Origin: Janthinobacterium sp. 61
GTDB taxonomy: Bacteria; Pseudomonadota; Gammaproteobacteria; Burkholderiales; Burkholderiaceae_D
Assembly (NCBI RefSeq): GCF_002846335.1
Contig: NZ_PJMQ01000001.1
Coordinates: 5,084,001 to 5,148,000, forward strand
Direction of reading: 5' to 3'
DNA length: 64,000 bases
Below, piece after piece: positions 1-11,707 of the stretch (within the stretch, counting starts at the first letter, position 1; the number at the start of each line of letters is the position of its first letter). The position numbers were made by a program, and so were the translations under genes. The notes below the pieces were generated by a model, which had not been told where the DNA came from, did no database searches, and saw only the letters and a program-made list of their open reading frames with translations.

Positions 1-1
1 C

Positions 2-175
2 GAGATTCCCATGCAGCGCCTGGTGATGGCGCAGGATACGGGCGGCGCCATTCGCGGGCCCATCCGGGTCGATTACTTCTTTGGTTTCGGTGCGGAAGCG
101 GCGGAGAATGCGGGCCGCATGAAGCAGAGCGGCGCCGTGTGGGTGTTGTTGCCGAAGCAGGCGCCGGCGCGCTGA
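2..175 (+). CDS. mltA: Membrane-bound lytic murein transglycosylase A, C-terminal end (partial)
   Basis: The window opens inside this gene; only the last 57 codons and the TGA stop are present. The visible protein reads QDTGGAIRGPIRVDYFFGFG and then an AGRMKQ-like stretch ending in VWVLLPKQ. That is the C-terminal part of the 3D (three-aspartate) domain of MltA, with Asp residues in QDTGG and RVDYFFG. MltA is an outer-membrane lipoprotein that cleaves peptidoglycan glycan strands to 1,6-anhydromuropeptides during wall turnover. The N-terminus, lipobox and MltA domain lie upstream of the window, so integrity cannot be judged. It converges on the stress protein gene that follows, with about 40 bases between them. 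Confidence 0.88.
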   Translation, partial: EIPMQRLVMAQDTGGAIRGPIRVDYFFGFGAEAAENAGRMKQSGAVWVLLPKQAPAR

Positions 176-215
176 GTTTGTCGCGGCGCCGGGCGGGGAT
201 TGCGCTAGCGCAAGG

Positions 216-653
216 TTAGCGCAGGACCATGACTGGCAGCTGTGTATGCGCCAGTACTTTTTGCGTTTCGCTGCCCACGAACAGCTTGTTCAAGCCTTTG
301 CGGCCATGCGAGGCCATCAGGATGATGTCGCAATGGTAGGTTTGCGCCGCATTGACGATTTCCTCGTGTGGGCTGGGCGAGACGACGACTACGCCTTCGA
401 AGGGCACGCCGACAGCGCGTGCCGCTTCGCCGATCTTGTCAACGGCGCGTTGCGATGATTCCTGCATTTGTTGCTCGTACAAACCGGCGTCGAGCACGAT
501 GCCGCCATCGGCCATCGGCGAGAACGGGAAGGGCTGCACCACGCTGATGGTAACCAGCTTGGCCTTGTTCAATTGAGCGAAGGCGAGGGCCGTCTCGGCG
601 GCTTTGTCGGACAGCGGCGAACCGTCGGTGGGAAATAAGATGGTGTTAAACAT
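216..653 (-). CDS. Universal stress protein, UspA family
   Basis: A 145-residue single-domain cytoplasmic USP. It begins MFNTILFPTDGS, the usual first beta strand with the Asp that contacts the nucleotide. It ends with an ATP-binding signature of the G-x2-G-x9-G-S/T type: G117, G120, then G127-S128 in GRKGLNKLFVGSETQ. The ATP-binding subclass is therefore likely. An AGGAG ribosome site sits about 9 bases before the ATG. Two FNR-type dyads lie 33-68 bases upstream of the start codon, and no other gene start lies near them, so they most plausibly control this gene. USP genes under FNR/Anr control are known in proteobacteria and usually support survival without oxygen. The exact physiological role is not readable from sequence. 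Confidence 0.93.
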   Translation of the reverse strand: MFNTILFPTDGSPLSDKAAETALAFAQLNKAKLVTISVVQPFPFSPMADGGIVLDAGLYEQQMQESSQRAVDKIGEAARAVGVPFEGVVVVSPSPHEEIVNAAQTYHCDIILMASHGRKGLNKLFVGSETQKVLAHTQLPVMVLR

Positions 654-685
654 GACGTGCTCCTAGAGTGATGTAAGACAGCTTA

Positions 686-721
686 TGGATTTACATCAAT
701 GAAAACCTTGATGTAAATCAA
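686..721 (-). promoter_or_regulatory. Two FNR/Anr-type boxes upstream of the stress protein gene
   Basis: Positions 708-721 read TTGATGTAAATCAA, an exact match to the FNR consensus TTGAT-N4-ATCAA. Positions 686-699 read TGGATTTACATCAA, which differs from the consensus by one base. The two centres are 22 bases apart, about two helical turns. The only gene start nearby is the minus-strand stress protein at 653; the MFS gene on the other side ends here. The distal box is suitably placed to act about 41 bases upstream of a start site near 673, which is an inference. Confidence 0.7.
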
Positions 722-790
722 ACCTCATAGGCTTTGGCATGAATAGTGTCGCCAAGGCAATCTTTCAGCAGTGTATGCCCGTTCGTCGCT

Positions 791-2092
791 TCAGGTGCGC
801 ACGCTACGCAGCGGCGTGCACCACACCATGGCGATGGTCAGTGCAATGCCGCCTGCCGCGATGCACGCCAGGCCATTGCGCACGCCAAAGTGTTGCGCTA
901 CCCAGCCGGCAGCCAGCGCGCCCAGCGGCGCCGTCGCCACCGTCAGGAAACGCATGGTCGAGGTCATGCGGCCCAGCATGGGGTCGGGCGTAACCTTCTG
1001 GCGCAAGCCCAGGTAGGGAATAAAGAACAGCATCACGCCGCAATCAAAAAAGAACATCAGCACGGCATATGCCACGGCGCTGGCGGCTGTGCTGCCGAAC
1101 AAGGCGGCGGGGATGGTGGGCGTCAGGGCAAAGCACACGGAGGTGGAAGCGAGTCCGATCAGGATGGTTCTGCCGGCGCCATAGCGGCGCGTCAGCGGCT
1201 TGACGATAAAGGCGCTGAGCAGTACGCCGGCGCCACCGAGCATCTGCGTCATGCCCAGCACGCCAGGACTCATGCCCAGGTCGCGCGTGGCGAACAGCAC
1301 CGTCAAAGCCATGCTGGCGTAAAACAGGAAGTGCCAGATGCCGGCGCCCCAGGCCAGCGCGCGCAGCAGTGGTTCACGCCAGACAAACAGCAAGCCGTCA
1401 GCGATGTCGCGCAGGGCGTGCTTGTCGGACGGCGCGGGACGCGGGTCGCGCACGCTCATGGCGCGCAGGTTGCAGACCGAAACCAAATAGCCACAAGCCG
1501 TGCACAGGATGGCGACGGGCGCCGACAAGACCTGAACCAGCACGCCGGCCAGGCCGGGACCGATCAGGCGCGAAGCCGATTCGGTGGCGGCAAATTTCGA
1601 CTGCGCATCGATCAAGCCATCGCGGCCCACCAAAAAGGTCAGGAAAACCTGTTCGGCGCCGCCACCGACGACAAAGCCCGTGCCGATGATGAATCCCACT
1701 ATATATAACCACGGCATCGACAGCACGCCGCACCAGTAGGCGACCGCCACGCTGGCCAGGGCCAGGCCCGACATGCTTTCGCTGAGCAGCATGATGGGGT
1801 GCTTGCTGCGCCGGTCCAGCAGTACGCCGACGGGCAAGCCGAAGAGGGCGAACGGCAGCGCCTGCAGGGCGACCAGCACCCCCATCTGTTCCGGCGTCGC
1901 ATGCAGTAGCAGCACCGCGCACAGGGGCAGGGCCAGCGAGGTGATCTGGGCGCCGAAGCAATTGAGGCCGTTGCTGAACCATAGGCGGCGAAAATTGACG
2001 CTGGCGACGCTGCCGTCGCCGCGCAGGTAGCGGGCGCAGTACTGGAAGAGGGAGGTGAAAATACGCTGCTCGATAAAGGTGATCGGGCTCAC
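791..2092 (-). CDS. MFS transporter (MFS_3 / EntS-like exporter family)
   Basis: A 433-residue polytopic inner-membrane protein with about 12 hydrophobic segments. The first segment (FGAQITSLALPLCAVLLL) is followed by the cytoplasmic loop motif GVLLDRRSKHPIMLLSE, the MFS motif-A equivalent between helices 2 and 3. The overall look (NFRRLWFSNGLNCFG... start, about 430 residues) is that of the MFS_3 group, which includes the enterobactin exporter EntS and Tet(V)-like drug exporters. The substrate cannot be predicted. The start used is GTG at 2092, without a clear ribosome site; a start some 25-30 codons further in, before NFRRLW, is possible. It is divergent from the enoyl-CoA hydratase gene across 76 bases. 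Confidence 0.85.
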   Translation of the reverse strand: MSPITFIEQRIFTSLFQYCARYLRGDGSVASVNFRRLWFSNGLNCFGAQITSLALPLCAVLLLHATPEQMGVLVALQALPFALFGLPVGVLLDRRSKHPIMLLSESMSGLALASVAVAYWCGVLSMPWLYIVGFIIGTGFVVGGGAEQVFLTFLVGRDGLIDAQSKFAATESASRLIGPGLAGVLVQVLSAPVAILCTACGYLVSVCNLRAMSVRDPRPAPSDKHALRDIADGLLFVWREPLLRALAWGAGIWHFLFYASMALTVLFATRDLGMSPGVLGMTQMLGGAGVLLSAFIVKPLTRRYGAGRTILIGLASTSVCFALTPTIPAALFGSTAASAVAYAVLMFFFDCGVMLFFIPYLGLRQKVTPDPMLGRMTSTMRFLTVATAPLGALAAGWVAQHFGVRNGLACIAAGGIALTIAMVWCTPLRSVRT

Positions 2093-2168
2093 AATAATAG
2101 CAGTGCGCCTGTCGCACCGCTGCCGTTAGCCGCTACAATCGTCACACCGTTCATCGAGAGGAGACACT

Positions 2169-2945
2169 ATGCAATACGAAGACCTGATCATCGACATCCA
2201 GGACAAAGTGGCGGTCATCCGCCTGAATCGCCCGAAGGCGCTCAACGCCTTGAACGACAACATGATGAATGAGCTGGGCGACGCCCTGTTGAAGTTCGAC
2301 GCGGATGACAATATCGGCTGTATCGTGCTCACGGGCAGCGAAAAGGCGTTTGCCGCTGGCGCCGACATCGCCGCCATGGCCGATTACACCTATCCGGACA
2401 CCTTCACCCAGGGTTATATCAGCCGCAACTGGGAGCATATCTTGCGCGTGCGCAAACCCGTAGTGGGCGCCGTAGCGGGTTACGCACTCGGTGGCGGCTG
2501 CGAACTGGCCATGATGTGCGACTTCCTGATCGCTGCCGACAGCGCCAAATTTGGCCAGCCGGAAATCAAGGTGGGTGTCACGCCAGGTGCTGGCGGCACG
2601 CAGCGTCTGCCGCGCGCCATCGGCAAGGCCAAGGCCATGGATCTGCTGCTGACGGCACGCACCATCGATGCAGTGGAAGCGGAACGCATCGGCCTGGTAT
2701 CGCGCGTGGTACCGGCCGATAAATTGCTGGAAGAAGCGCTGGCCGCTGCCAAGACCATCGCCGCCATGCCCACCTCGGTCGCCATGATGATCAAGGATTG
2801 CGTCAACCGCGCCTTTGAAACCACCCTGACTGATGGCGTTGCCTACGAGCGTCGCTTGTTCCAGGCCGCCTTTGGTACGCCCGCGCAAAAAGAAGGCATG
2901 CACGCTTTCTTGGAAAAGCGCTTGCCAAACTTCGACGGTCTTTGA
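2169..2945 (+). CDS. Enoyl-CoA hydratase / isomerase (crotonase family)
   Basis: A 258-residue cytoplasmic crotonase. It hydrates 2-trans-enoyl-CoA to 3-hydroxyacyl-CoA in beta-oxidation. The CoA-binding oxyanion-hole segment is seen in [14 protein letters not shown] and in [16 protein letters not shown]. Two acidic residues expected for a true hydratase are present: Glu in LGGGCELAM and Glu in [17 protein letters not shown] short-chain enoyl-CoA hydratase is therefore more likely than a bare isomerase. Length is normal for the family. The ribosome site GAGAGGAGA precedes the ATG by 7-8 bases, and a TACAAT at 2134-2139 could be the -10 box. The gene stands alone ahead of the rRNA operon. Confidence 0.92.
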   Translation: MQYEDLIIDIQDKVAVIRLNRPKALNALNDNMMNELGDALLKFDADDNIGCIVLTGSEKAFAAGADIAAMADYTYPDTFTQGYISRNWEHILRVRKPVVGAVAGYALGGGCELAMMCDFLIAADSAKFGQPEIKVGVTPGAGGTQRLPRAIGKAKAMDLLLTARTIDAVEAERIGLVSRVVPADKLLEEALAAAKTIAAMPTSVAMMIKDCVNRAFETTLTDGVAYERRLFQAAFGTPAQKEGMHAFLEKRLPNFDGL

Positions 2946-3027
2946 TATGATTCGGCTCCCCGATGAGACGCACTAGTTTGCGGCACAAAAGGGACAGCCT
3001 TCAGGGGCTGGGCAGTAAAAGAGGGAG

Positions 3028-3056
3028 TTGACGATTGTGCTGAAATGCTTCATACT
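3028..3056 (+). promoter_or_regulatory. rRNA operon promoter
   Basis: A -35 hexamer TTGACG at 3028-3033 and a -10 hexamer CATACT at 3051-3056 are separated by exactly 17 bases. It lies about 270 bases before the 16S gene and is the best sigma-70 promoter in the 378-base gap after the enoyl-CoA hydratase gene. Only one such promoter is evident; a second promoter closer to the 16S gene was not recognised. The transcript would start near 3063. Confidence 0.7.
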
Positions 3057-3121
3057 CTTCCTTCTTCGCAGCTGACAAACACAACGCTTTGTCGATAGCG
3101 CGAAAGCAGTAACCGAATACA

Positions 3122-3132
3122 GTTCTTTAACA
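3122..3132 (+). promoter_or_regulatory. boxA antitermination element ahead of 16S rRNA
   Basis: GTTCTTTAACA at 3122-3132 resembles the boxA core (TGCTCTTTAACA), the NusB/NusE loading site that makes rRNA transcription resistant to Rho. A near-identical copy precedes the 23S gene at 5249-5260. Confidence 0.7.
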
Positions 3133-3137
3133 ATTAA

Positions 3138-3163
3138 CAGTCGATAAGTGTGGGCATTTGATG
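3138..3163 (+). other. 5' arm of the 16S rRNA processing stem
   Basis: The 26 bases at 3138-3163 can pair with 4887-4912 downstream of 16S. The stem is continuous, and the only deviations are three G-U type pairs. This is the expected long helix enclosing pre-16S that RNase III cuts. The leader also holds a second copy of part of the 3' arm at 3206-3219, so the 5' arm could pair locally instead. Confidence 0.7.
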
Positions 3164-3323
3164 TAAGTGCAGCGTCAATCTTCGGATTGGCGTCTAACTT
3201 AAAATATCAAATGTTCACAAGAAATAATGAAATAGGATACTTCTTCGGAAGTAGCCTGTCAGTTTTTTGAGTGAGCGACCCGTCGCAAGACGGTGCCAAT
3301 AAAATGGCAAAGTAACAGAGATT

Positions 3324-4857
<1,534 letters not shown>

Positions 4858-4886
4858 GAGTTTGCACGAATCAGTAATGATTCACG

Positions 4887-4912
4887 CATCAAATGTTCAC
4901 ACTTATCGGCTG
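4887..4912 (+). other. 3' arm of the 16S rRNA processing stem
   Basis: Complementary to 3138-3163 over 26 positions with three G-U type pairs, closing the long helix around pre-16S. It lies 33 bases after the mature 16S end and 40 bases before tRNA-Ile. Confidence 0.7.
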
Positions 4913-4952
4913 TTTAATTAAGAAGAAACAGTAGTCGTAGTAGTTCCGCGTT

Positions 4953-5029
4953 GGGGCTGTAGCTCAGCTGGTTAGAGCACCGTGTTGATAACGCGGGGGT
5001 CGTTGGTTCGAGTCCAACCAGCCCTACCA
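4953..5029 (+). tRNA. tRNA-Ile (anticodon GAT)
   Basis: A 77-base cloverleaf with the CCA end encoded. The acceptor stem GGGGCTG pairs with CAGCCCT, with a G-U at the terminal pair. The D stem is GCTC/GAGC. The anticodon stem CCGTG/CGCGG carries the loop TTGATAA with anticodon GAT. The T arm is GTTGG-TTCGAGT-CCAAC. It sits in the 16S-23S spacer and is cotranscribed with the rRNA. Confidence 0.97.
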
Positions 5030-5091
5030 GTAAAACAAACCCGGGGGTAAGGTGGACACTAGTCCAGCCAGACCTTCCAGTAACACACCCA

Positions 5092-5167
5092 GGGGGATTA
5101 GCTCAGCTGGGAGAGCACCTGCTTTGCAAGCAGGGGGTCGTCGGTTCGATCCCGTCATCCTCCACCA
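5092..5167 (+). tRNA. tRNA-Ala (anticodon TGC)
   Basis: A 76-base cloverleaf with encoded CCA. The acceptor stem GGGGGAT/ATCCTCC contains the G3-U70 pair that is the identity element for alanyl-tRNA synthetase. The anticodon loop TTTGCAA gives anticodon TGC. It is the second spacer tRNA, 62 bases after tRNA-Ile. Confidence 0.97.
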
Positions 5168-5248
5168 AGTTTTACTCGAAAGTGCAAACGTAAGCCAGTC
5201 AACAAGACTTGGGTTTAGGTTTGATCTTTTAGCGATCAAAGCTGTTTC

Positions 5249-5260
5249 GTTCTTTAACAA
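5249..5260 (+). promoter_or_regulatory. boxA antitermination element ahead of 23S rRNA
   Basis: CGTTCTTTAACAA repeats the boxA-like core found ahead of 16S at 3122-3132. Its place upstream of the 23S gene matches the usual spacer boxA that renews antitermination. Confidence 0.65.
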
Positions 5261-5315
5261 TCTGGAAGAAGTAAAGATTATTTATTGATTGGTTTGCCGT
5301 AAAAAGCAAATCGAT

Positions 5316-5370
5316 GGGTAATGATTGTATGTATCAACAAACAAGCAACAACGTTGTACTTTCTTATCCC
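5316..5370 (+). other. 5' arm of the 23S rRNA processing stem
   Basis: Segments here (GGGTAATG at 5316, GTATCAACAAAC, CAACAACGTTGTAC and CTTATCC) have complements in the same nested order downstream of 23S at about 8328-8377. The two regions can form a long interrupted helix around pre-23S, the expected RNase III substrate. Confidence 0.6.
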
Positions 5371-5416
5371 TGTAGCGCTCTTTCATTATGCAAATAATGA
5401 GAGGCTAACGTTATAG

Positions 5417-8304
<2,888 letters not shown>

Positions 8305-8327
8305 CTATAACCTTAGCAGGTACAGAG

Positions 8328-8377
8328 GATAAGACGGTACAACGTTGTGAGTTTGTTGATACTACTATTCATTACCC
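8328..8377 (+). other. 3' arm of the 23S rRNA processing stem
   Basis: Contains GGATAAG, GTACAACGTTGTG, GTTTGTTGATAC and CATTACCC, the nested complements of 5316-5370. It lies about 24 bases after the mature 23S end. Confidence 0.6.
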
Positions 8378-8442
8378 TAATCTTTGCTTCTTCCAGATTC
8401 AGGCTTTGTCGCTCAATTGAGGACAAATGCCAGTACAAGTTA

Positions 8443-8558
8443 TGCCTGATGACCATAGCAAGTTGGTCCCACCCCTTCCCATCCCGAACAGGACCGTGAA
8501 ACAACTTTGCGCCGATGATAGTGCTGCAACCAGTGTGAAAGTAGGTTATCGTCAGGCT
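8443..8558 (+). rRNA. rrf: 5S ribosomal RNA, first copy
   Basis: A 116-base 5S rRNA beginning TGCCTGATGACCATAGC. The 5' TGCCTGA pairs with the 3' TCAGGC. The conserved loop CCATCCCGAACAGG is present. It is the normal last gene of the rrn operon, about 140 bases after 23S, and a strong terminator follows directly. Confidence 0.95.
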
Positions 8559-8580
8559 TGTTATTCGTAGTAGAGAAAAA

Positions 8581-8638
8581 CCCCCTCCAGTGCCAAGATG
8601 CCATGATGTCATCTTGCTGCCGGGAGGGGGTTTTTTTT
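8581..8638 (+). terminator. Rho-independent terminator after the first 5S gene
   Basis: CCCCCTCC at 8581-8588 pairs with GGAGGGGG at 8623-8630 and is followed by eight T. Inside the loop, AAGATG and CATCTT form a second helix. It should stop rrn transcription before the second 5S copy. Confidence 0.85.
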
Positions 8639-8673
8639 CGTCTGGAGATTTATTTCAATAAAAACCGGGGCTT

Positions 8674-8713
8674 TTGGCACCGCATTGAGGCGAATTGCTA
8701 TATAATTCGCCTC
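8674..8713 (+). promoter_or_regulatory. Promoter-like sequence inside a perfect 10-base inverted repeat, ahead of the second 5S gene
   Basis: GAGGCGAATT at 8687-8696 and AATTCGCCTC at 8704-8713 are perfect reverse complements with a 7-base loop. TATAAT lies at 8701-8706 within the dyad. TTGGCA at 8674-8679 is 21 bases from TATAAT, or 17 from an overlapping GCTATA at 8697-8702, so the hexamer pairing is uncertain. It sits after a terminator and before the second 5S copy, which makes promoter function plausible. Confidence 0.5.
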
Positions 8714-8765
8714 CTCAGATCAGATGGTTTGCTGCCCCGTTGGGAGCCGGCTGTTGAAAAAGTTA

Positions 8766-8881
8766 TGCCTGATGACCATAGCAAGTTGGTCCCACCCCTT
8801 CCCATCCCGAACAGGACCGTGAAACAACTTTGCGCCGATGATAGTGCTGCAACCAGTGTGAAAGTAGGTTATCGTCAGGCT
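8766..8881 (+). rRNA. rrf: 5S ribosomal RNA, second copy
   Basis: Identical over the whole gene to the copy at 8443. The repeated block is 128 bases, 8437-8564 and 8760-8887, so only a few flanking bases were duplicated with the gene. It is separated from the first copy by a terminator and a promoter-like dyad, and has its own terminator. This suggests an independently transcribed or duplicated 5S gene. Confidence 0.95.
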
Positions 8882-8896
8882 TGTTATATAAAAAAA

Positions 8897-8920
8897 CCCC
8901 GCGTGCGCGGGGTTTTTTTT
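8897..8920 (+). terminator. Rho-independent terminator after the second 5S gene
   Basis: CCCCGCG at 8897-8903 pairs perfectly with CGCGGGG at 8906-8912 and is followed by eight T. A run of A before the stem may let it also work for the minus-strand DUF1840 gene that ends at 8941. Confidence 0.9.
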
Positions 8921-8940
8921 CGTCTTCAGTGTTCATCGAA

Positions 8941-9285
8941 CTAGATGCCCCAGGTGATGCTTTCACCTTCCGCCTTGGCTGAGCGCAGCATTTCCATCAA
9001 TGGGTAGGCACGCTGCGAAAAATGCACTTTCTGTGCGCGCGCATGGGTGCCCGTTTCGCCATCTTCCAGCGATTCAGGCGTATGCGCATCGTGTTCGATG
9101 TCGTTCTCCGGATGCAGTTTGCTTTCCGCGACTTCCTTTTCCAGCAAGGCCAGGGCATCTCCCGCTTCCGTCGGCGTGATCACGCCGCGGGTGGGGTTTT
9201 TGTGCAGGATGTCGAGGATACGCTGGGCATGTTCCTGGTACATCAGCACTTCAGGGGAGGATTTGGATTTGAATGAGATCAACAT
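8941..9285 (-). CDS. DUF1840 family protein
   Basis: A 114-residue cytoplasmic protein. The start MLISFKSKSSPEVLMYQEHA and the end AYPLMEMLRSAKAEGESITWG are typical of the small betaproteobacterial DUF1840 family, in which both ends are the conserved parts. The middle is acidic and variable (HPENDIEHDAHTPESLED). No signal peptide, membrane segment or catalytic motif is seen. The family has no established function. It is transcribed towards the rRNA operon and stands apart from its upstream neighbour by 180 bases. Confidence 0.88.
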   Translation of the reverse strand: MLISFKSKSSPEVLMYQEHAQRILDILHKNPTRGVITPTEAGDALALLEKEVAESKLHPENDIEHDAHTPESLEDGETGTHARAQKVHFSQRAYPLMEMLRSAKAEGESITWGI

Positions 9286-9432
9286 AAGCGCTTTCTGAAA
9301 CTTGTTGTTAGTGTCGAAACAATATCACGACTTGAAATATTGCACAGGCTGTCCGATTGCCCGGATGACGCATTTGCGAGCCGGATAGGGCTATCTGTTG
9401 GACAGCACACGTATTTACAAGGGCGGCTGCTC

Positions 9433-9446
9433 CAGGCAGCTGCCTG
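9433..9446. repeat. 14-base perfect palindrome downstream of the lipoprotein gene
   Basis: CAGGCAGCTGCCTG is its own reverse complement. It lies 20 bases past the lipoprotein stop in the 180-base gap before the DUF1840 start. No T-run follows, so I do not call it a terminator. The rest of the gap shows nothing recognisable. Confidence 0.4.
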
Positions 9447-9465
9447 TTTAAGCGATCATTAAGTC

Positions 9466-10011
9466 TCAATCCAGTTTCACTGAGTCCATGAAAGTGTCGA
9501 TGGTGTCACGCGACAGCTTGCGCTCTTCACCGAGAATGATGATCTGGAAGATGTGCTTGTCCTGTGCCACGAAACGGCCGACCAGCAAGACAGGCTTGCC
9601 TTGCTGCGTGCCGCTCGCCTCGATGCTGAGCGAAGTGCGCTGGTGCGTTCCGGCAGCAGTGCTGCTGGCCGCCGATGCGGTTTTTTCGCTGCGCACGGTG
9701 CCGTTGATATTTTTCAACAGAGCTGTCTGCATGGCGGGCAGGGCAGCTTGCGCCTGTTCTGCGCTGTCGAGCACCGCGCTGCCGATGGCGAAGGTATTGC
9801 CATCGATTTCGCTCGCTGTCATGGTCAGGCTGACTTTCTTGCCATCGAGATCGATCTCGCGCGTCAGCACGGCCGGCTTGCCTGGAAACAGGGCCGTGAA
9901 CTGGGCGTCGGGGCTGCGATAGTCGCGCCAGTCGAATTTCGGACTGCAGGCGGCCAGCGTGCAGGCTGTAGCGAGCATGGCAAGGAAGAGGGCAAGTGAT
10001 GGTTTTTTCAT
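9466..10011 (-). CDS. Predicted lipoprotein of unknown function
   Basis: About 181 residues from the chosen start MKKPSLALFLAMLATACTLAACS. This is a clear lipoprotein signal peptide with lipobox LAAC. The open frame extends 37 codons further upstream, but that part is basic and not signal-like, so the internal ATG at 10011 is preferred. The mature part starts SPKFDWRDYRSPDAQFTALFPGKPA, a pattern seen in small periplasmic lipoproteins of Burkholderiales. It ends with a helix-like ERKLSRDTIDTFMDSVKL. No enzyme motif is visible. It would be anchored in a membrane facing the periplasm. Partner and role are unknown. Confidence 0.75.
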   Translation of the reverse strand: MKKPSLALFLAMLATACTLAACSPKFDWRDYRSPDAQFTALFPGKPAVLTREIDLDGKKVSLTMTASEIDGNTFAIGSAVLDSAEQAQAALPAMQTALLKNINGTVRSEKTASAASSTAAGTHQRTSLSIEASGTQQGKPVLLVGRFVAQDKHIFQIIILGEERKLSRDTIDTFMDSVKLD

Positions 10012-10075
10012 CAGCAGATGGTAGCAGTGCCGCCAATCACGCGCAATCGCGCACGTGTGGCGTTTACCAGTCGCC

Positions 10076-11596
10076 TTATATTTCACGCAGTACGCGCCGG
10101 TACTGGATCGCTTCGGCGACATGCGGCGGCGTAATGGCGGAGCTGTCCGACAGATCCGCGATGCTGCGCGCCACGCGCAGTACCCGGTGGTAGGTGCGGG
10201 CCGACCAGTGCAGGCGCGTCATGGCGCCATGCAGCAACTGTTCGCCATGTGGCTCCAGGCGACAATGCTGTTCGATTTCCACGTTGCTCAGGCGCTGGTT
10301 CGATTTTCCCTGGCGTGCCAGCTGCAAGGCAAAGGCTGCCGCCACCCGGGTGGCGATGGCTTGCGTGCTTTCGCCAGCGCCTGCGTGCCTGCCCAGCGCC
10401 GCTGGCGGCATGGCGGCAACTTCGATTTGCAAGTCGATACGGTCGAGCAGCGGGCCGGACAGGCGACTGTGATAGCGCAGCACCGCGTCCGGTGTGCAGC
10501 GGCAGCGGCCGGAAGCGTGGCCCAGATAGCCGCATGGGCAGGGATTCATGGCGGCGATCAACTGAAAGCGGGCAGGAAATTCGGCCTGGCGGGCCGCGCG
10601 CGAAATGCTGATGACGCCCGATTCCATGGGCTGGCGCAAGACATCGAGTACCCGGCGCTGGAATTCGGCGATTTCATCGAGAAACAACACGCCGCAGTGG
10701 GCCAGCGAGATTTCTCCCGGGCGCGGCACGTTGCCGCCACCCACCAGGGCCACGCCGGACGCCGTCTGGTGCGGGGCACGATAGGGACGACGTTTCCAGT
10801 GTTCCACCTTGAAGTGGCCGCTCAGGGAATGCACGGCGGCCGATTCCAGCGCCTCTTCATCGCTCATGGGCGGCAGCACGCCGGGGAAGCGGCTGGCCAG
10901 CATGGTTTTGCCCGCGCCCGGTGGCCCCACCATCAGCACGTTATGGCCGCCTGCGGCCGCTACCTCCAGTGCGCGCCGCGCCTGCTGCTGCCCCTGTACG
11001 TCAGCAAAGTCGGGATACGCAAAAACCTGCGCTGCCAGCAAGGGCTGATGGCGCTGCAGGGCGGTCTTGCTGGCATGCGCGGCAAAATGGGCGCAGACCT
11101 CGAGCAGGCTGTGGGCGGGATAGATGCAGGCATCACTGACCAGCGCCGCCTCGCCCGCGTTCGCCTGCGGCAGGATGAAGGCGCGTGGCGCGCCAGCCTG
11201 GCTGCGCTGCATGGCAAAGGTCATGGCCAGTGCGCCACGGATGGGGCGGAGCTGTCCCGATAGCGACAGTTCCCCCGCGAATTCGTAATGGTGTAATTGG
11301 TCGCCTGGCAACTGGCCGGAGGCGGCCAGGATGCCCAGCGCAATGGGCAAGTCGAAGCGGCCCGATTCCTTGGGCAGGTCCGCAGGCGCCAGATTTGCCG
11401 TAATGCGCCGCGCCGGCATGTCAAAGCCACAGTTTTGCAGCGCGGCACGGACGCGGTCGCGCGATTCCTTCACTTCGGTGTCCGGCAGGCCGACTATCGT
11501 AAAGGAGGGCAAGCCATTGGCAAGGTGGACTTCGACACTTACCTCGGGTGCCTCCATGCCGGCCAGGGCGCGGCTTTTCAGGACGGCCAGACTCAT
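10076..11596 (-). CDS. comM: ComM/YifB-family Mg-chelatase-like AAA+ ATPase
   Basis: About 506 residues from MSLAVLKSRALAGMEAPEV; the frame continues 29 codons upstream, but family members start here. The N-terminal Lon-protease-like fold (EVHLANGLPSFTIVGLPDTEVKESRDRVRAAL) is followed by a Walker A GPPGAGKTML around residue 215 and a Walker B LFLDEIAEF. A Mg-chelatase C-terminal domain ends the protein, with a zinc-type NPCPCGYLGHASGRCRCTP segment. ComM is a hexameric helicase that promotes branch migration when incoming DNA is integrated during natural transformation. Its presence alone does not prove competence, because the gene is widespread. Confidence 0.93.
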   Translation of the reverse strand: MSLAVLKSRALAGMEAPEVSVEVHLANGLPSFTIVGLPDTEVKESRDRVRAALQNCGFDMPARRITANLAPADLPKESGRFDLPIALGILAASGQLPGDQLHHYEFAGELSLSGQLRPIRGALAMTFAMQRSQAGAPRAFILPQANAGEAALVSDACIYPAHSLLEVCAHFAAHASKTALQRHQPLLAAQVFAYPDFADVQGQQQARRALEVAAAGGHNVLMVGPPGAGKTMLASRFPGVLPPMSDEEALESAAVHSLSGHFKVEHWKRRPYRAPHQTASGVALVGGGNVPRPGEISLAHCGVLFLDEIAEFQRRVLDVLRQPMESGVISISRAARQAEFPARFQLIAAMNPCPCGYLGHASGRCRCTPDAVLRYHSRLSGPLLDRIDLQIEVAAMPPAALGRHAGAGESTQAIATRVAAAFALQLARQGKSNQRLSNVEIEQHCRLEPHGEQLLHGAMTRLHWSARTYHRVLRVARSIADLSDSSAITPPHVAEAIQYRRVLREI

Positions 11597-11707
11597 CAGA
11601 CTCCCCTTTAGCGCGGGCGCGGTCAGGATCAGTCTAGTCCTTGAAAAGGTGTCAGGCTTGAGGTATGCCAGCAAGGTTGTCAATAACGCGACCTTGCTGG
11701 CGATACT

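Noticed and set aside
746..1708. A 320-codon plus-strand frame opposite the MFS transporter.
   Set aside because: The minus-strand protein has clear membrane helices and MFS motif A; the plus-strand product is Gln/Ala/Gly-rich without features.
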